NCBI RefSeq assembly: GCF_000226115.1
Contig: NC_016457.1
Location: 3,782,001 to 3,846,000 of the forward strand
DNA length: 64,000 nt
Direction of reading: 5' to 3'
Origin: Thermothielavioides terrestris NRRL 8126
Taxonomy: Eukaryota > Ascomycota > Sordariomycetes > Sordariales > Chaetomiaceae
Shown: one piece after another, positions 54,586 to 64,000 of the stretch
Numbering within the stretch: position 1 is the first letter of the stretch
Layout: each line of letters starts with the position of its first letter
Notes under the pieces: generated by a model
Told to the model about the DNA's origin: nothing
Seen by the model: the letters and a program-made list of their open reading frames with translations, nothing else
The model's database searches: none
Program-made: the position numbers and the translations under genes

Positions 54586-56982
54586 ATGGCAGATGGTCAC
54601 CGCCATCTGTTGCACTCCTTCTCGAACCCGCTTTCGCCGAACGGCATCTCTAGCGAGCAGATCGCCAACGGGCTCTTTCTGAACTCGATCCTTACCCATC
54701 TCGCCGCCGTCCAGCCGCCGTCATCGCCTTCTAACCCCCCCGCCCACGGCTCCGCGAGCCAGAACACGACGCGCGGTATGTACGCCCAGAACCACCAGCA
54801 GGGGCACACCTCCCGCATCAATGGCGCGCCGGGCCGGCAGCAGACCATGCCCATGCTGTACAACTTCCAGCAGCAGCCGGCCCACCCCCACCAGGCCCAC
54901 GCTCAGCACCACCAGAGCATACAGCCCGACCACGGCGGCCATGGCACTGGCACGGCCCTCATGGGCCATTCGGCCTTCTCGAGCGGCGTCCTGTCCAATG
55001 CGAGTCCCTACTCCGCGGGCGCGATGCAGAACGGCCATGGGTCCACCTCCCGGACCGGCCAGCCGCAACAGATTACGGAACACTGGGCAGAACAGTTGCG
55101 GTTGCACAAGGAGGCGGAACGAGCGCATGCCACTATGACTGAGCAGAGCCAGCCTCACTTTTATGCAAGGCTTAAGGCGGCCGAGAACAGGGGTATTAGC
55201 GGCGGCGCTCTCGCCGGGGCCGATGCCGGGCCTGCCGTCGACGGCGAGGACGATAGGAGACGGCCCTGGAGCCTGGACAAGACCAACAAGCGGCAGGATT
55301 GGTACAACCTCGACATGAGCGGCCAGGGACTGCGTGTCTTGGGACCCCCGCTGTTCGCTTACGACTTCTTGCAGGAGCTCTACATCGCCTCCAACCGCCT
55401 GACTTACCTCCCCGCCGAGATTGGGCGTTTGCGTCACCTGCGCCATCTCGATGCCTCCCACAACCTGCTCACGGAGCTCCCTCCCGAGATCGGCATGTGC
55501 ACCAACCTCAAGTCGCTGTATCTCTTCAACAACCAGATCCGCGACCTGCCCTCCGAGGTTGGATCGCTGTACCTCTTGGAAATGCTCGGCATCGAAGGCA
55601 ACCCTCTCGACCCGTCGCTGAAGCAAGAGATCATGGGCGGCGACACAAAGAGCTTGGTGAACCGGCTCCTTCTGAAAGCTCCAGGTGAGCCTTCCCATTC
55701 CCCCACCCAGCCGCTCTTCTACGAGGTAAAGAAGAAGAGCCAAATGCTTACGATGCGAGTCCCCGCAGTGCCCATCCCTCCTGCAGAAAGAAAGGCGATC
55801 GTGGTGCAAGAAGATGTGTCGCCTAACCTCGAGCGCATCAAGATCCTCTCATGGAATATCCTTTGCGACAAGTTCGCCACGAGTGCCCTCTACGGCTACA
55901 CGCCCCCAGCCGCGCTCTCGTGGGATTACCGGAAACAGAGGATCATGCAAGAGCTCCGCGACAAGGACGCCGACATGCTGTGTCTCCAGGAGATCGCGAC
56001 CGACGTGTTCCGCGACTTTTTCAGCCCGGAACTGGCCCAGGATGGCTACAAGGGGGTGCACTGGCCGAGGCCCAAAGCCAAGACCATGTCGGAGAAGGAT
56101 GCGCAGTCGGTCGACGGCTGTGCCATCTTCTACAAGGCCAGCAAGTGGATCCTGCTCGACAAGCAGCTCCTTGACTACGCCAACATTGCCATCAACCGGC
56201 CGGACATGAAGAACCATCACGACATCTTCAACCGGGTGATGCCCAAGGACAACATCGGCCTCATCTGCTTCTTCGAGAGCCGGCAGACGGGCGCGCGGGT
56301 CATCGTCGCCAACACGCACCTGGCTTGGGAGCCGACGCTGGCCGATGTCAAGCTCGTGCAGACGGCGATCCTCATGGAGAACATCACCAAGCTGGCGGAG
56401 AAGTACGCTCGGTGGCCGCCGCTCAAGGATAAGAAGATGATCCAGCTGCCGGCCGAAGAAGGCGAGGAGCGCGCAGACTTGCCCGAGCCGGGGCCGTCGC
56501 AGGAGTACAGGAACAACACCGACATCCCGCTACTCATCTGCGGCGACTACAACTCGACGCACGACAGCAGCGTCTACGAGCTTCTGTCCATGGGGCGTGT
56601 CGCGCCCAACCACAGCGACTTCGGCGACCACCAGTACGGCAGCTTCACGCGCGACGGCGTCGAGCACCCCTTCAGCATGCGCTCGGCCTATGTGCACCTC
56701 AAGGACACCCCCGACGAGCTGACCTTCACCAACTATGTGCCCGGCTTCGCAGAGGTCATCGACTACATTTGGTACTCGACCAACACGCTCGAGGTGGTCA
56801 GTCTGCTCGGCCCGCCCGACCGCGACCACCTCAAGCGCGTGCCGGGCTTCCCCAACTACCACTTCCCGGCCGACCACATCCAGATCATGGCCGAGCTTGT
56901 CTTCAAGCCGAGGAAGGACAAGAAGGCAGCGGTGCCCGAGCCGGACTTTGGTGGCTCGGGGAGCGGGGACCGGAGGGGCTGA
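54586..56982 (+). CDS. ccr4: CCR4 poly(A)-specific ribonuclease (CCR4-NOT deadenylase)
   Basis: Exons 54586-55684 and 55769-56982 give 770 aa. Intron 55685-55768 (GTGAGC...CGCAG, 84 bases) is stop-free; splicing gives LLLKAPVPIPPAERKAIVVQ, as in other fungal CCR4 proteins, so the unspliced frame is not the main product. A Gln/His-rich N-terminus is followed by the CAF1-binding leucine-rich repeats at about 245-345 (LQELYIASNRLTYLPAEIG, LRHLDASHNLLTELPPEIG, LKSLYLFNNQIRDLPSEVG). The endonuclease/exonuclease/phosphatase domain from about 387 has its catalytic residues: N396 in SWNIL, E441 in LQEIA, the THL of ANTHLAW, D626 and N628 in GDYNS, D735-H736 in PADHIQIM. It shortens mRNA poly(A) tails in the cytoplasm. 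Confidence 0.95.
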   Translation: MADGHRHLLHSFSNPLSPNGISSEQIANGLFLNSILTHLAAVQPPSSPSNPPAHGSASQNTTRGMYAQNHQQGHTSRINGAPGRQQTMPMLYNFQQQPAHPHQAHAQHHQSIQPDHGGHGTGTALMGHSAFSSGVLSNASPYSAGAMQNGHGSTSRTGQPQQITEHWAEQLRLHKEAERAHATMTEQSQPHFYARLKAAENRGISGGALAGADAGPAVDGEDDRRRPWSLDKTNKRQDWYNLDMSGQGLRVLGPPLFAYDFLQELYIASNRLTYLPAEIGRLRHLRHLDASHNLLTELPPEIGMCTNLKSLYLFNNQIRDLPSEVGSLYLLEMLGIEGNPLDPSLKQEIMGGDTKSLVNRLLLKAPGEPSHSPTQPLFYEVKKKSQMLTMRVPAVPIPPAERKAIVVQEDVSPNLERIKILSWNILCDKFATSALYGYTPPAALSWDYRKQRIMQELRDKDADMLCLQEIATDVFRDFFSPELAQDGYKGVHWPRPKAKTMSEKDAQSVDGCAIFYKASKWILLDKQLLDYANIAINRPDMKNHHDIFNRVMPKDNIGLICFFESRQTGARVIVANTHLAWEPTLADVKLVQTAILMENITKLAEKYARWPPLKDKKMIQLPAEEGEERADLPEPGPSQEYRNNTDIPLLICGDYNSTHDSSVYELLSMGRVAPNHSDFGDHQYGSFTRDGVEHPFSMRSAYVHLKDTPDELTFTNYVPGFAEVIDYIWYSTNTLEVVSLLGPPDRDHLKRVPGFPNYHFPADHIQIMAELVFKPRKDKKAAVPEPDFGGSGSGDRRG

Positions 56983-57976
56983 GGTGACGGGTTAGAGCTT
57001 CCTTGCGCGTCGATTCACCGTCCGGGCATTCCGAAGTCCTCCCCTTAGACATCCCGGGTCGGTTTGGGTCTTCTGCGTTTGGGTGGTGGGCTCGATTGGA
57101 CGGGCCGGAAAGGAGGTGCTTCTTCGGGCTTCAAGAGGTTTCTTTCTCCTTTTTCTTTTGGGTTGCCGGGACTGGCTGGGCGATCCCAGGTTAGAGGGGA
57201 GCGGCGGCGGTGGTTCTCGGTGGGGCCGACTTGTCCTTTCGCTTGGCAATCACGGATGGGGAGGGACAGGAAAGGTGCAATGTGGGATGTGGGTTTTGAG
57301 GGATCATGTAGGAATATATGCCGTTGCTTCTTTGGTCGTTGTTGCATGGGCGTTTGTGTTTTGCTGCTGCTGCTCCATCCAACGTGGTGCGTCTGTCTGT
57401 TGGTCCGTCGTCTTCGTCTATACTATGTCTAGACGTGCAAACCCCTTCCTTGTTTTCGGGTCATTCTGGTGTATGGTGCTTTGGGTGCTTTGCATTCAGG
57501 TGTTGTTACGTGAAAGGGGTTTGAAGAGTCTCAAGAAGGATGGCAGTCTTTCTGGATGGGATGAGCCCTCTTTTAACTCCGTGCATTGCCGTTCACCAGC
57601 TTCTTGTGTTTGTTGTATCAAACACGCAATCATCAAACCGGGCGGCCACGTCAGGCTTGTGTCATTGTCGTTTGTTCCCAGTCATGGGGTGTCACTCAAA
57701 CTTCCTCCCCTTCCTACCCTGGCGATCTCTGATGATTCCCCTACCCAGAGAAATGACTGGCCTCGTCACCTTGCAATATGACCAAGCAGTGAGAGCTTTA
57801 TAAATAGATGCGAGAGCATCTCGGCCGGACATCGGATGATCAGCCGTAAGACGGGGAACGGCCACTGACAACTCGCAACGAGGGCAACGTTTCCCGCGTT
57901 ATCCAAACAGCTCTCTCTCTGGTCCAGCCGCATTGACGCCGGAATTAAAGAGCACCGGAAACCCACGGTTGCGTTC
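56983..57976. other. CCR4 3' UTR and spacer
   Basis: T- and G-rich DNA directly after the CCR4 stop, fitting a 3' UTR; a TATA box at 57799-57806 is listed separately. No gene. Confidence 0.5.
57799..57806 (+). promoter_or_regulatory. TATA box (TATAAATA)
   Basis: CTTTATAAATAG is the best TATA match in the window on the plus strand. It precedes the uncertain 57977-58327 frame by about 180 bases; the gene it serves is not established. Confidence 0.45.
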
Positions 57977-58327
57977 GTGCCACAGACACGCGCACACTCT
58001 CTCTGGGGCTGTGCACCGTGTCGGACCTTTCCCCCGAGGCCAGAGCGGATGGCCTCCGCCGTTGTGACTGGGCAAAAAGTCGAAAACAGAGGCCCGGTTA
58101 TGTCGGACGAGTATGTGCTGTGCTGTGCTGTCGGCACGGGCTTTCCCCACCGTCGGCTCGAGCTCGAGACGGAGGGCCCGGGGCTGATGCTCTCAATTGC
58201 GTCTTCTGTGCAGCCCGGGCTGACATTGCGGGTAGGTCGCACGAACCAGTGTGCCCTGTTAGGTGAAGGTGGCCGTTTGGTGTGGGGTGATGCGGCGTCG
58301 TTGCACACCGTTGAGTTGGGGGAGTAA
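57977..58327 (+). CDS. Possible 116-aa orphan protein
   Basis: Frame starting MPQTRAHSLWG, with a second ATG at residue 25 (58049). From MASAVVTGQKVENRGPVMSD to SLHTVELGE the amino-acid mix is ordinary and codons end moderately often in C/G. No signal peptide or domain is seen. The TATA box at 57799 sits at a plausible distance. Against it, a 180-codon minus-strand frame overlaps and nothing similar is known to me. Confidence 0.25.
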   Translation: MPQTRAHSLWGCAPCRTFPPRPERMASAVVTGQKVENRGPVMSDEYVLCCAVGTGFPHRRLELETEGPGLMLSIASSVQPGLTLRVGRTNQCALLGEGGRLVWGDAASLHTVELGE

Positions 58328-58706
58328 CCCGGAGCTCCCTCGTACTCCAGCCCATGATAGCTTCGCGGGAAAAGGACAACCTGGAAGGAGCTCTGCTGAT
58401 GGAGGTCCCTGAGTCGTGGGCCGTTGGCGATCCCAACGGTAGCAGTTGAAGATGTCTCAGCGTCCTGCAGGTCACTGTGAAGCGCATCAAGAACGGGTTA
58501 CCAATTGCATGTGGATGAACAAGTGGCATCTTCCCAAAGCCCATCTTGGGACCTTGATTCCTTGTGTCATCAGCCGGAGGGACATCCTCAAGAAGCGGAA
58601 AGGAACGGGCGTTAGTGCCGCTGTGCTGCGTTTCGTGCAGTACATCACCATTCCCTGTCCTTGGCCTCCCCGTCTTGTATTCTAACCGATCTTCACGCTG
58701 CTATAT
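58328..58706. other. Spacer, nothing clear
   Basis: No supported feature between the two uncertain frames. Confidence 0.5.
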
Positions 58707-60557
58707 TTGTCACATCCAGTTCGGACCGCCCGCCATGGCCGTTCGTTACCCCGTGATAGCAAGGTGGTCGTCACTGTAAATGATCCCAAAACCGCCAGGC
58801 CTTCCTTGAGACGCTCTCCCCAACCTGGAAGGTCCGTCTTTCCCATCCGCCTTCCGCTCCTACGTTCCCTTCTCCCCCTTGCGGTGGCCAACTCTCGGCC
58901 TCGAGCTCACTGTCCTCTCATCCCTCCCCGCAAGACCTTATCGCATGCTTACGGCCAAGCCAAAGCCTCCAGCCATCCGACTTCTCAACGGGCCTCGTCT
59001 CTGGCCGGAAGCCGTCCCCTTGCCCTCACCCTGTCTTCCTCCCTGGGGTCCTATACAAACATTTTGAACGGTGTTCGACCCCTCCCACGCCACCCGTCGC
59101 CGCCAGTACTCCCTGAAGTCGATCAGCTTCAACACCAAGCTGTGCTCCGACGCCGCCAAGGCAGCAGTGAACCGGGCGTGAGGACGAACCGCAAACCCCA
59201 CCCCTACCTCGGCTGTGACCGCGACCTCGATCGGAAGAGAAAAGCCGAGCCGGACCCCGTGACGACGAGCGAATTCAAAGCCGTGAAGCCGAGAAGAGCA
59301 GGCCCGACGCCAACCACAGGAATAGCCAGCGAAGCCAGCAGCCACAGCAACCACGCTCGCAACACCAAGCGTCCATCCACATCCACATCTCCCTCTAAGT
59401 CAGTCAGTCCACGACCATCACCGCCTCCAACGCCCAGCTCCTCCCCCACCCAACCACCACCACCACCACGGCAGCCGAACCAAGCCCCAACCCCTATTCC
59501 ACGCATCACGACGACGACAACAACAACGACAATGCCCACCCACAGCCACAGCGGCAGCCCAAACAAGACGCCGAAACAACCGCACGCACCCTCAGCCCGA
59601 AAACGGCGCTGGCTCCCTCCGCCCGGGTTCGAGCTGGGTGTGAAAATGGTGTTGGGCCTCGGTATCGGGCTCAGAATCAGGCTGGGACGGCTTCGCGGGG
59701 CCGGGGGCAGGGAGAAGAACGGCATGTGGGGGACGGGCATGGGCAAGGGCAAAGGCAATGGCAAAGGCAATGGCAAAGGCAAGGGGAGGGAGGATGTCGG
59801 CTGTGATTGTGATGGGGGTCGGGGTGGGGGTGGGGCTGGGTGTATTGGGGTTGTTAGGGGCGCGGATGGTGAGCGGGGGAGGTGGTGTGACGGTGGCGGC
59901 GGTGGCCGTGACAATGATGATGAGGATGATGATTATCAGGATCATCACCACCATCGGAACGGAGGTGGCGGTTGTGACGTGGCCGGCAGCGGCTGCAGTC
60001 GGGGTAGTGTGGTCTCGCTGGTGGCGCTGAGCTGTTGCTCTGTGGAGGCTCCGTCTTGTCTGGGGGCTGCATCGGCCGCGGACACTCCGTTGATCTCTCG
60101 GACCGGTGCCCGGGCAAGCGCGGCGGGCGCGGCGGCGGGGCCGCGCAGGCGGCCGTGGTCGTGGTGGTTCGGCGGCATTCCGGTGCGGCTGTCGGTGCGG
60201 TTGTTGGAGAAGCACCGGTCGAGACGGGGATACTCATCGCTGTTTGGCGGGGATGAGAGAGATGAGGGGGATGAGGGTGACGATGGGGCGGAGGACCCGG
60301 CTTGGCGGAAGAGAGGGTCGGCGTTGCTCATGATGCGGTGGCGGAGGAGGTATGCTGTCGTCGCGGGGGACAGCGCGGGCGAAGTGCCGAAGAGCGGGAG
60401 GAAGAAAGAGTGGTGGAATATATTCATGGTGGGCGTTGGGAGCATCTCGAACCTGTATCTCCCGGTCGGCGACATCAACGAGCTGGACCTGCGGCTGCCA
60501 TCCCACCAGGGGCTTGCGGTTATCCTGGAGGAGGGGATAGAGCTGGTCGAATTCTGA
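58707..60557. other. Conflicting long open frames; coding strand undecided
   Basis: The plus frame is open for 616 codons from 58707 to a TGA at 60557. Its last ~50 residues (FMVGVGSISNLYLPVGDINE, LDLRLPSHQGLAVILEEG) look coding and are very rich in C/G third positions, but its first half reads as a Ser/Pro/Thr-rich translated leader with a Lys-Gly-Asn repeat at about 59740-59785. On the minus strand, frames at 59945-60478 (TMNIFHHSFFLPLFGTSPA) and 59592-60215 are also open, the second with a strong membrane-like segment (VPMVVMILIIIILIIIV) followed by Pro/Thr-rich sequence. The locus probably contains one gene; I cannot tell which strand from composition alone. Confidence 0.3.
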
Positions 60558-61291
60558 GACCTCGTCGCTTGGGTACTCCCCTCATCAGGCCATCATGTGC
60601 CTCAAACCTCCGAGACGCGTCACCGTGTCCCTACGGCAGAGAAAGCAGGGAAGCTCCCGCCCTGAATATCAAGTTTCTATTGTTACACCAGCCAGAGCTG
60701 GACAGCTATCAACCTCCGCTAAAAAAGAAGCATTTCCTCCCAGGTCCTGACATGCAGTAACGCGCTCCTGCTCGCTCTCCTCGCTATGCTCGCCGACAGA
60801 TTACGCTGAATGCATGATCGCCCAGTCGCCTTCGTCCAAGAATAACCCTCCGGACACCCAGTATTAGGAATACCCCAAAACACCTGGCTCGCCGTCCCAA
60901 GGCCAAAGATACTTGTCCAAAAACAGAGCCGACAGACCAAGTGCCCAAGAACAAAAGAAAAGTGCTGCTGTGCGTGGAGGGTGATGTCCAATCTGGTACT
61001 GTTTCCGTTCCCCAGGAATTCGTCGATAAATCATACAAAATGCGAATCCAAAAGGTGACCCCCGCAGTACAGGAAGGGGGATGAATCAGGGGCAGAAACA
61101 TCTCCAAGACCGACTAGACTCCAAAAATCGATGCCATGCGTTGTGACAGACCTTTTAGATGCAACAAAGGAAATGAATCGCTCACAAAAAATAGCCGAGG
61201 CGCTGCTCGGACCCCGGTCAACGACCCAGACATCACAGGCCGGCAACATTAACCTTGGTAAACAAGGCTAATGTCCGCCTGTCAAGCGGTG
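60558..61291. other. 3' flank of the COL-26-like gene
   Basis: Holds the 3' UTR of the minus-strand regulator; no further gene seen. Confidence 0.5.
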
Positions 61292-62670
61292 CTACCTGGG
61301 CAGCGTGTTGAAGTCAAGCTCGGGCCCCAGCGCACTCATCCCCATGGAGCCCATCGAGTTCATGTCTGAGTTGGCTCTTTGTAACGCCTGGAAGTCGCCG
61401 ACCGTTCGTATGGGCACGCCCATGGCGTAGCTGTTTGCACGCTGTGGTGGTGGGGCTCTGGCCATCATGTTGTTGGCCTGGGATAGATTGGCGTTGATTC
61501 CCCCGCCAATGCCCTGGCCGAGATGCATTTGGGACGCCAAGCTTATATTCGGAGGCGGATTGATGTTGTTGCCATTCAAGCCCTGGATCTGAGCATTTGA
61601 GTTGGGGAATGGCGACATCGGCGAATGTTGTTGTGGATGCCGAGCTTGCTGGGAGTTCATGCCTCCGGGCGTGCGCAGCGACGGGGGTGGTGCGTGACTC
61701 ATGGGGCTCATCACCATCTCGGGCATCGAAGTGAAGTCCGTTTGCAAGGGGTGCGGCAGTTCCATACCCGGCGACATGACGCCGGAGGAATTGGTGAACG
61801 GGGAATTCATGTCGCTGTTACTCGAAGGAGGCGCGTTCGGGCTGCTGGAATCCGAGCTCAGCTCCTCAAGCCGCGGGACGCCAAACTTGCTGTCATAGTC
61901 GCCAGAGGCGTACATGGACGGTTGGCCCATGCCGGCATTGCCGAAGCCGTCAAAGATATCCAAGTTGCAAGCGGGTGCGTTCTCGGGCGCGTTCTGCAAC
62001 ATCGGACTCGCGAGCTTCGAGAGCGCCGAGGCCACCCGGCTCAACAACAGCGGCAGGAAGCGGTGCTCCCCGTTGCGGATGACGCTAACAATGTTTAGGA
62101 TTTTGCGCAGCTGATCATGCGGACCGGGCGTAAATGGGGTGCGCGGCGCCGGCAGCATGGCAAGCATGTCGGTGAGGGAACAGGTAACGTTGAGCAGATG
62201 CTCAAACAAGCTGAGGCCGTGCAGACCCAGATTGCCGGGGAAGTGAGACACCATGGGTAGGAGATCGTTGATGGTGTCCACGTAAGGAACACCCGCGTTG
62301 TTCCCGTGGCCGTTCGCGACGCTCAGCTCCCAAGCCTTGTGCTTCAGCCATTGCTGGTTAATCGACAGCTCGGAGAGCTGAGCCTGCGTGTCGTTCAGGT
62401 AAGCAGGCAAGACTTCCTGCAGCTGCTTGTCAAGGGCTGCGAGATACGAGTCGGAGCATTCGCCCCGTGTCTTCATCCACAGAGGGACGTGCATTTCGTC
62501 GAAGCCACGGAATAGACCAATCATGCGAAGGAAGCCGGTGCCGTGATGCAGGAAAAGGTCAGCAGGGTGCTCGTTAGGCGACGGCGGGTTGATGCTGGCT
62601 TGGAGCGTCAAGGGGCGGCGGTGCTGCAAAGCGTAGGCGCTGAGTGAGGTTGTCAGCTTCGAGCTCACAT

Positions 62671-62717
<47 letters not shown>

Positions 62718-63625
62718 AAAGAAAAAGAGGAAAGAAAAGAAAAAAAAAAAAAAAAAGGGAAAGAAAAAGAGGAAAGAAAAGAAAAAAAAAAAAAAAAAAT
62801 GGAGCCAGCCAAGGCATTTGCGACATACCGCTCAGTCACAAAAAGGAGCCAATACAAGCGCCTGCGTCGCGATGCGTCAATGTTGTCGCTGCCGTCGTAC
62901 TGCATGTAGGTCTGCTCCTGGTTCATCCTTGTCAGGTGCGCTAGGGTTGTGGCCTCTCGCAGGTAGAACCAGGCCTTGTCGTGCATCTCCAGGCCGTGGT
63001 GTACTGCAAACAGGAAGAAGCTCGTGCACAGAGTGTTGACAGTCGGCGAGGCCACAAAGTCGTAACCCTTGCGAACCCGCATTGTCTCCTCCATCAGAAG
63101 CGTGCTGGTGACGATGTTGCCGCCAAGCATCATGTCCGGGTTAAACGGGTCGTTCATCGGCATCCCCATTCCCGGTATGACCATGCCCGGCTGCAGGCAG
63201 ACGAAGGCGCAGAGCGACGTCAGGAGGCAGTACGTGTCAAGGTTCTGCTCCATGCACCTGGCATCCTGCTCGAGGCGCTGGCGGTCCAGGATCGGCATCA
63301 TCGGATACATGTGGGCGAAGAAAAATTCGATGCACGCATGGAGCGTCTCCTCCGTCAACAGCCTCGGCGTCGGCGCGAGACTCGCGCTCGCTGCGCCGCC
63401 GGCCATGCCGCCCTGCAGCTTGGCCGAGAGGCTCGTCTGGCGCTGCGTCTCCTTCAGCTCGTTGATCACCTTGGCGCGAGAGCCCTTGGGGCCCTTTTTC
63501 TGAGGGATCGCATTGTACGTGCAGGCAAGCTGCGAGGCCGAGCAATTGCGACACGGGTTGATTCCATCGCATTTGACCTTGCGGCGATGGCAAGCGTCGC
63601 AGGCCCGCTTCACGGCGGTCGTCAT
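61292..63625 (-). CDS. col-26: Zn2Cys6 transcription factor, COL-26/BglR type
   Basis: Exons (minus strand) 63625-62829 and 62639-61292 give 714 aa. Intron 62640-62828 (GTATGT...CTCAG) joins LFVTER to AYALQHRRPL. The N-terminus MTTAVKRACDACHRRKVKCD has the classical cluster, C9, C12, C19, C25, C28, C35 (C-x2-C-x6-C-x5-C-x2-C-x6-C), then the linker PQKKGPKGSRAKVINELKE. The middle homology region follows: LHACIEFFFAHMYPMMPILD, YCLLTSLCAFVCLQPG, LHHGTGF and INQQWLKHKAWELS. The C-terminal ~230 residues are Asn/Ser/Pro/Met-rich, as in activation domains. The zinc finger, linker and fungal_trans blocks agree with Neurospora COL-26 and Trichoderma BglR, regulators of starch/glucose sensing and of the glucose effect on cellulase genes. 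Odd: the intron's long homopolymer tract, which read through would encode poly-Phe. Confidence 0.9.
62671..62799. repeat. Long A-rich tract with a duplicated 25-bp purine unit, inside an intron
   Basis: Plus strand: T7, then A37 (62678-62714), a 25-base GGGAAAGAAAAAGAGGAAAG... unit (62715-62739), A17, the same 25-base unit (62757-62781), and A18 to 62799. It fills about two thirds of the 189-base intron; on the coding strand it is poly-T with the polypyrimidine unit. Confidence 0.9.
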
Positions 63626-64000
63626 TGTGCTCGGCGGCGCCGTGTTACCCCGGCGTCCTTCAATTGCTGAACGCGACAGCGGGGAGCGCGTGTCACTGTG
63701 CTAGCATCCACAGGCGGTATGGCAAAAATCCGTACGAGATCCAGAGCGCCGGGAACAGTTGGTCTGGGGTAACCGGCGCAATCGTGGGGTCTCCAAAGGT
63801 GAGTCGCACGCAATCTGGGGTTGAATCGGCCCGGTGACCTGGTCGACCAAGAAATCGCGGGGACACCACGCGGGCGGGCCCAGCGCAGAGCAAAATAGCG
63901 GTGCCTCGAACTCGAAGGGGACGAAGGCGGCCCGGCTTCACAGGCGGTGCAGTTGTCGCCTCGATTCGAGGCGGGAAAAGTCGTGATGCGATTTTGCTTG
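63626..64000. other. Promoter side of the COL-26-like gene (cut by window edge)
   Basis: No gene seen in these 375 bases; no TATA box recognised. Confidence 0.5.

Noticed and set aside
54721..55809. 362-codon minus-strand frame
   Set aside because: Antisense to the CCR4 coding region; no domain, while the plus strand has LRR and nuclease motifs.

Overview
The window looks like nuclear DNA of a filamentous ascomycete, most likely a Sordariomycete close to the Sordariales/Chaetomiaceae (the species cannot be named from sequence alone). Genes are GC-rich with C/G-ending codons. Most are split by short introns of about 50-110 bases with GTRNGT donors, CTAAC/CTGAC branch sites and YAG acceptors. 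Gene content is typical of that group: Zn2Cys6 regulators, a CFEM protein, a COL-26/BglR-type regulator, CCR4, AcrB and a POS5-type NAD kinase. Intergenic stretches of 1-3.7 kb are less GC-rich, full of stops, and carry no intact transposon, rRNA, tRNA or CRISPR that I can support. All exon structures below are my own joins of reading frames through splice signals.

Layout, left to right. 1-1245: 3' part of a DUF89/ARMT1-type phosphatase gene. 4.6-9.7 kb: two tandem paralogues of a small Cys-rich, probably metal-binding protein. 10.8-11.8 kb: a decayed aminoglycoside-phosphotransferase-like gene. 13.2-18.3 kb: a 116-aa conserved protein, a Sec72-like TPR protein and a seven-exon C6 zinc-cluster factor. 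21.6-23.0 kb: a TauD/TfdA dioxygenase. 25.3-27.9 kb: a DHA1-type MFS transporter. 29.9-33.7 kb: a divergent pair, lysophospholipid acyltransferase and mitochondrial NADH kinase. 34.3-36.3 kb: a CFEM GPI-type protein and a 59-aa protein. 37.3-40.2 kb: AcrB. 43.6-44.0 kb: a three-exon gene for a tiny secreted six-cysteine peptide. 45.7-48.5 kb: a divergent mitochondrial pair, a hotdog thioesterase and the LYR protein ETFRF1. 48.7-50.9 kb: a large SAM-dependent methyltransferase. 54.6-57.0 kb: CCR4 deadenylase. 57.8-60.6 kb: uncertain open frames. 61.3-63.6 kb: the COL-26/BglR-type regulator.

The genes do not form one obvious biosynthetic cluster. Plausible functional links are the two head-to-head pairs (acyltransferase with NADPH supply; acyl-CoA thioesterase with an electron-transfer-flavoprotein regulator), both inferences from position. 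The most unusual items are the six-cysteine secreted peptide gene, the Cys-rich paralogue pair, three GC-AG introns in one window, a 13-nt microexon in ETFRF1, and a 129-base A-rich duplicated tract inside an in-frame intron of the COL-26-like gene.
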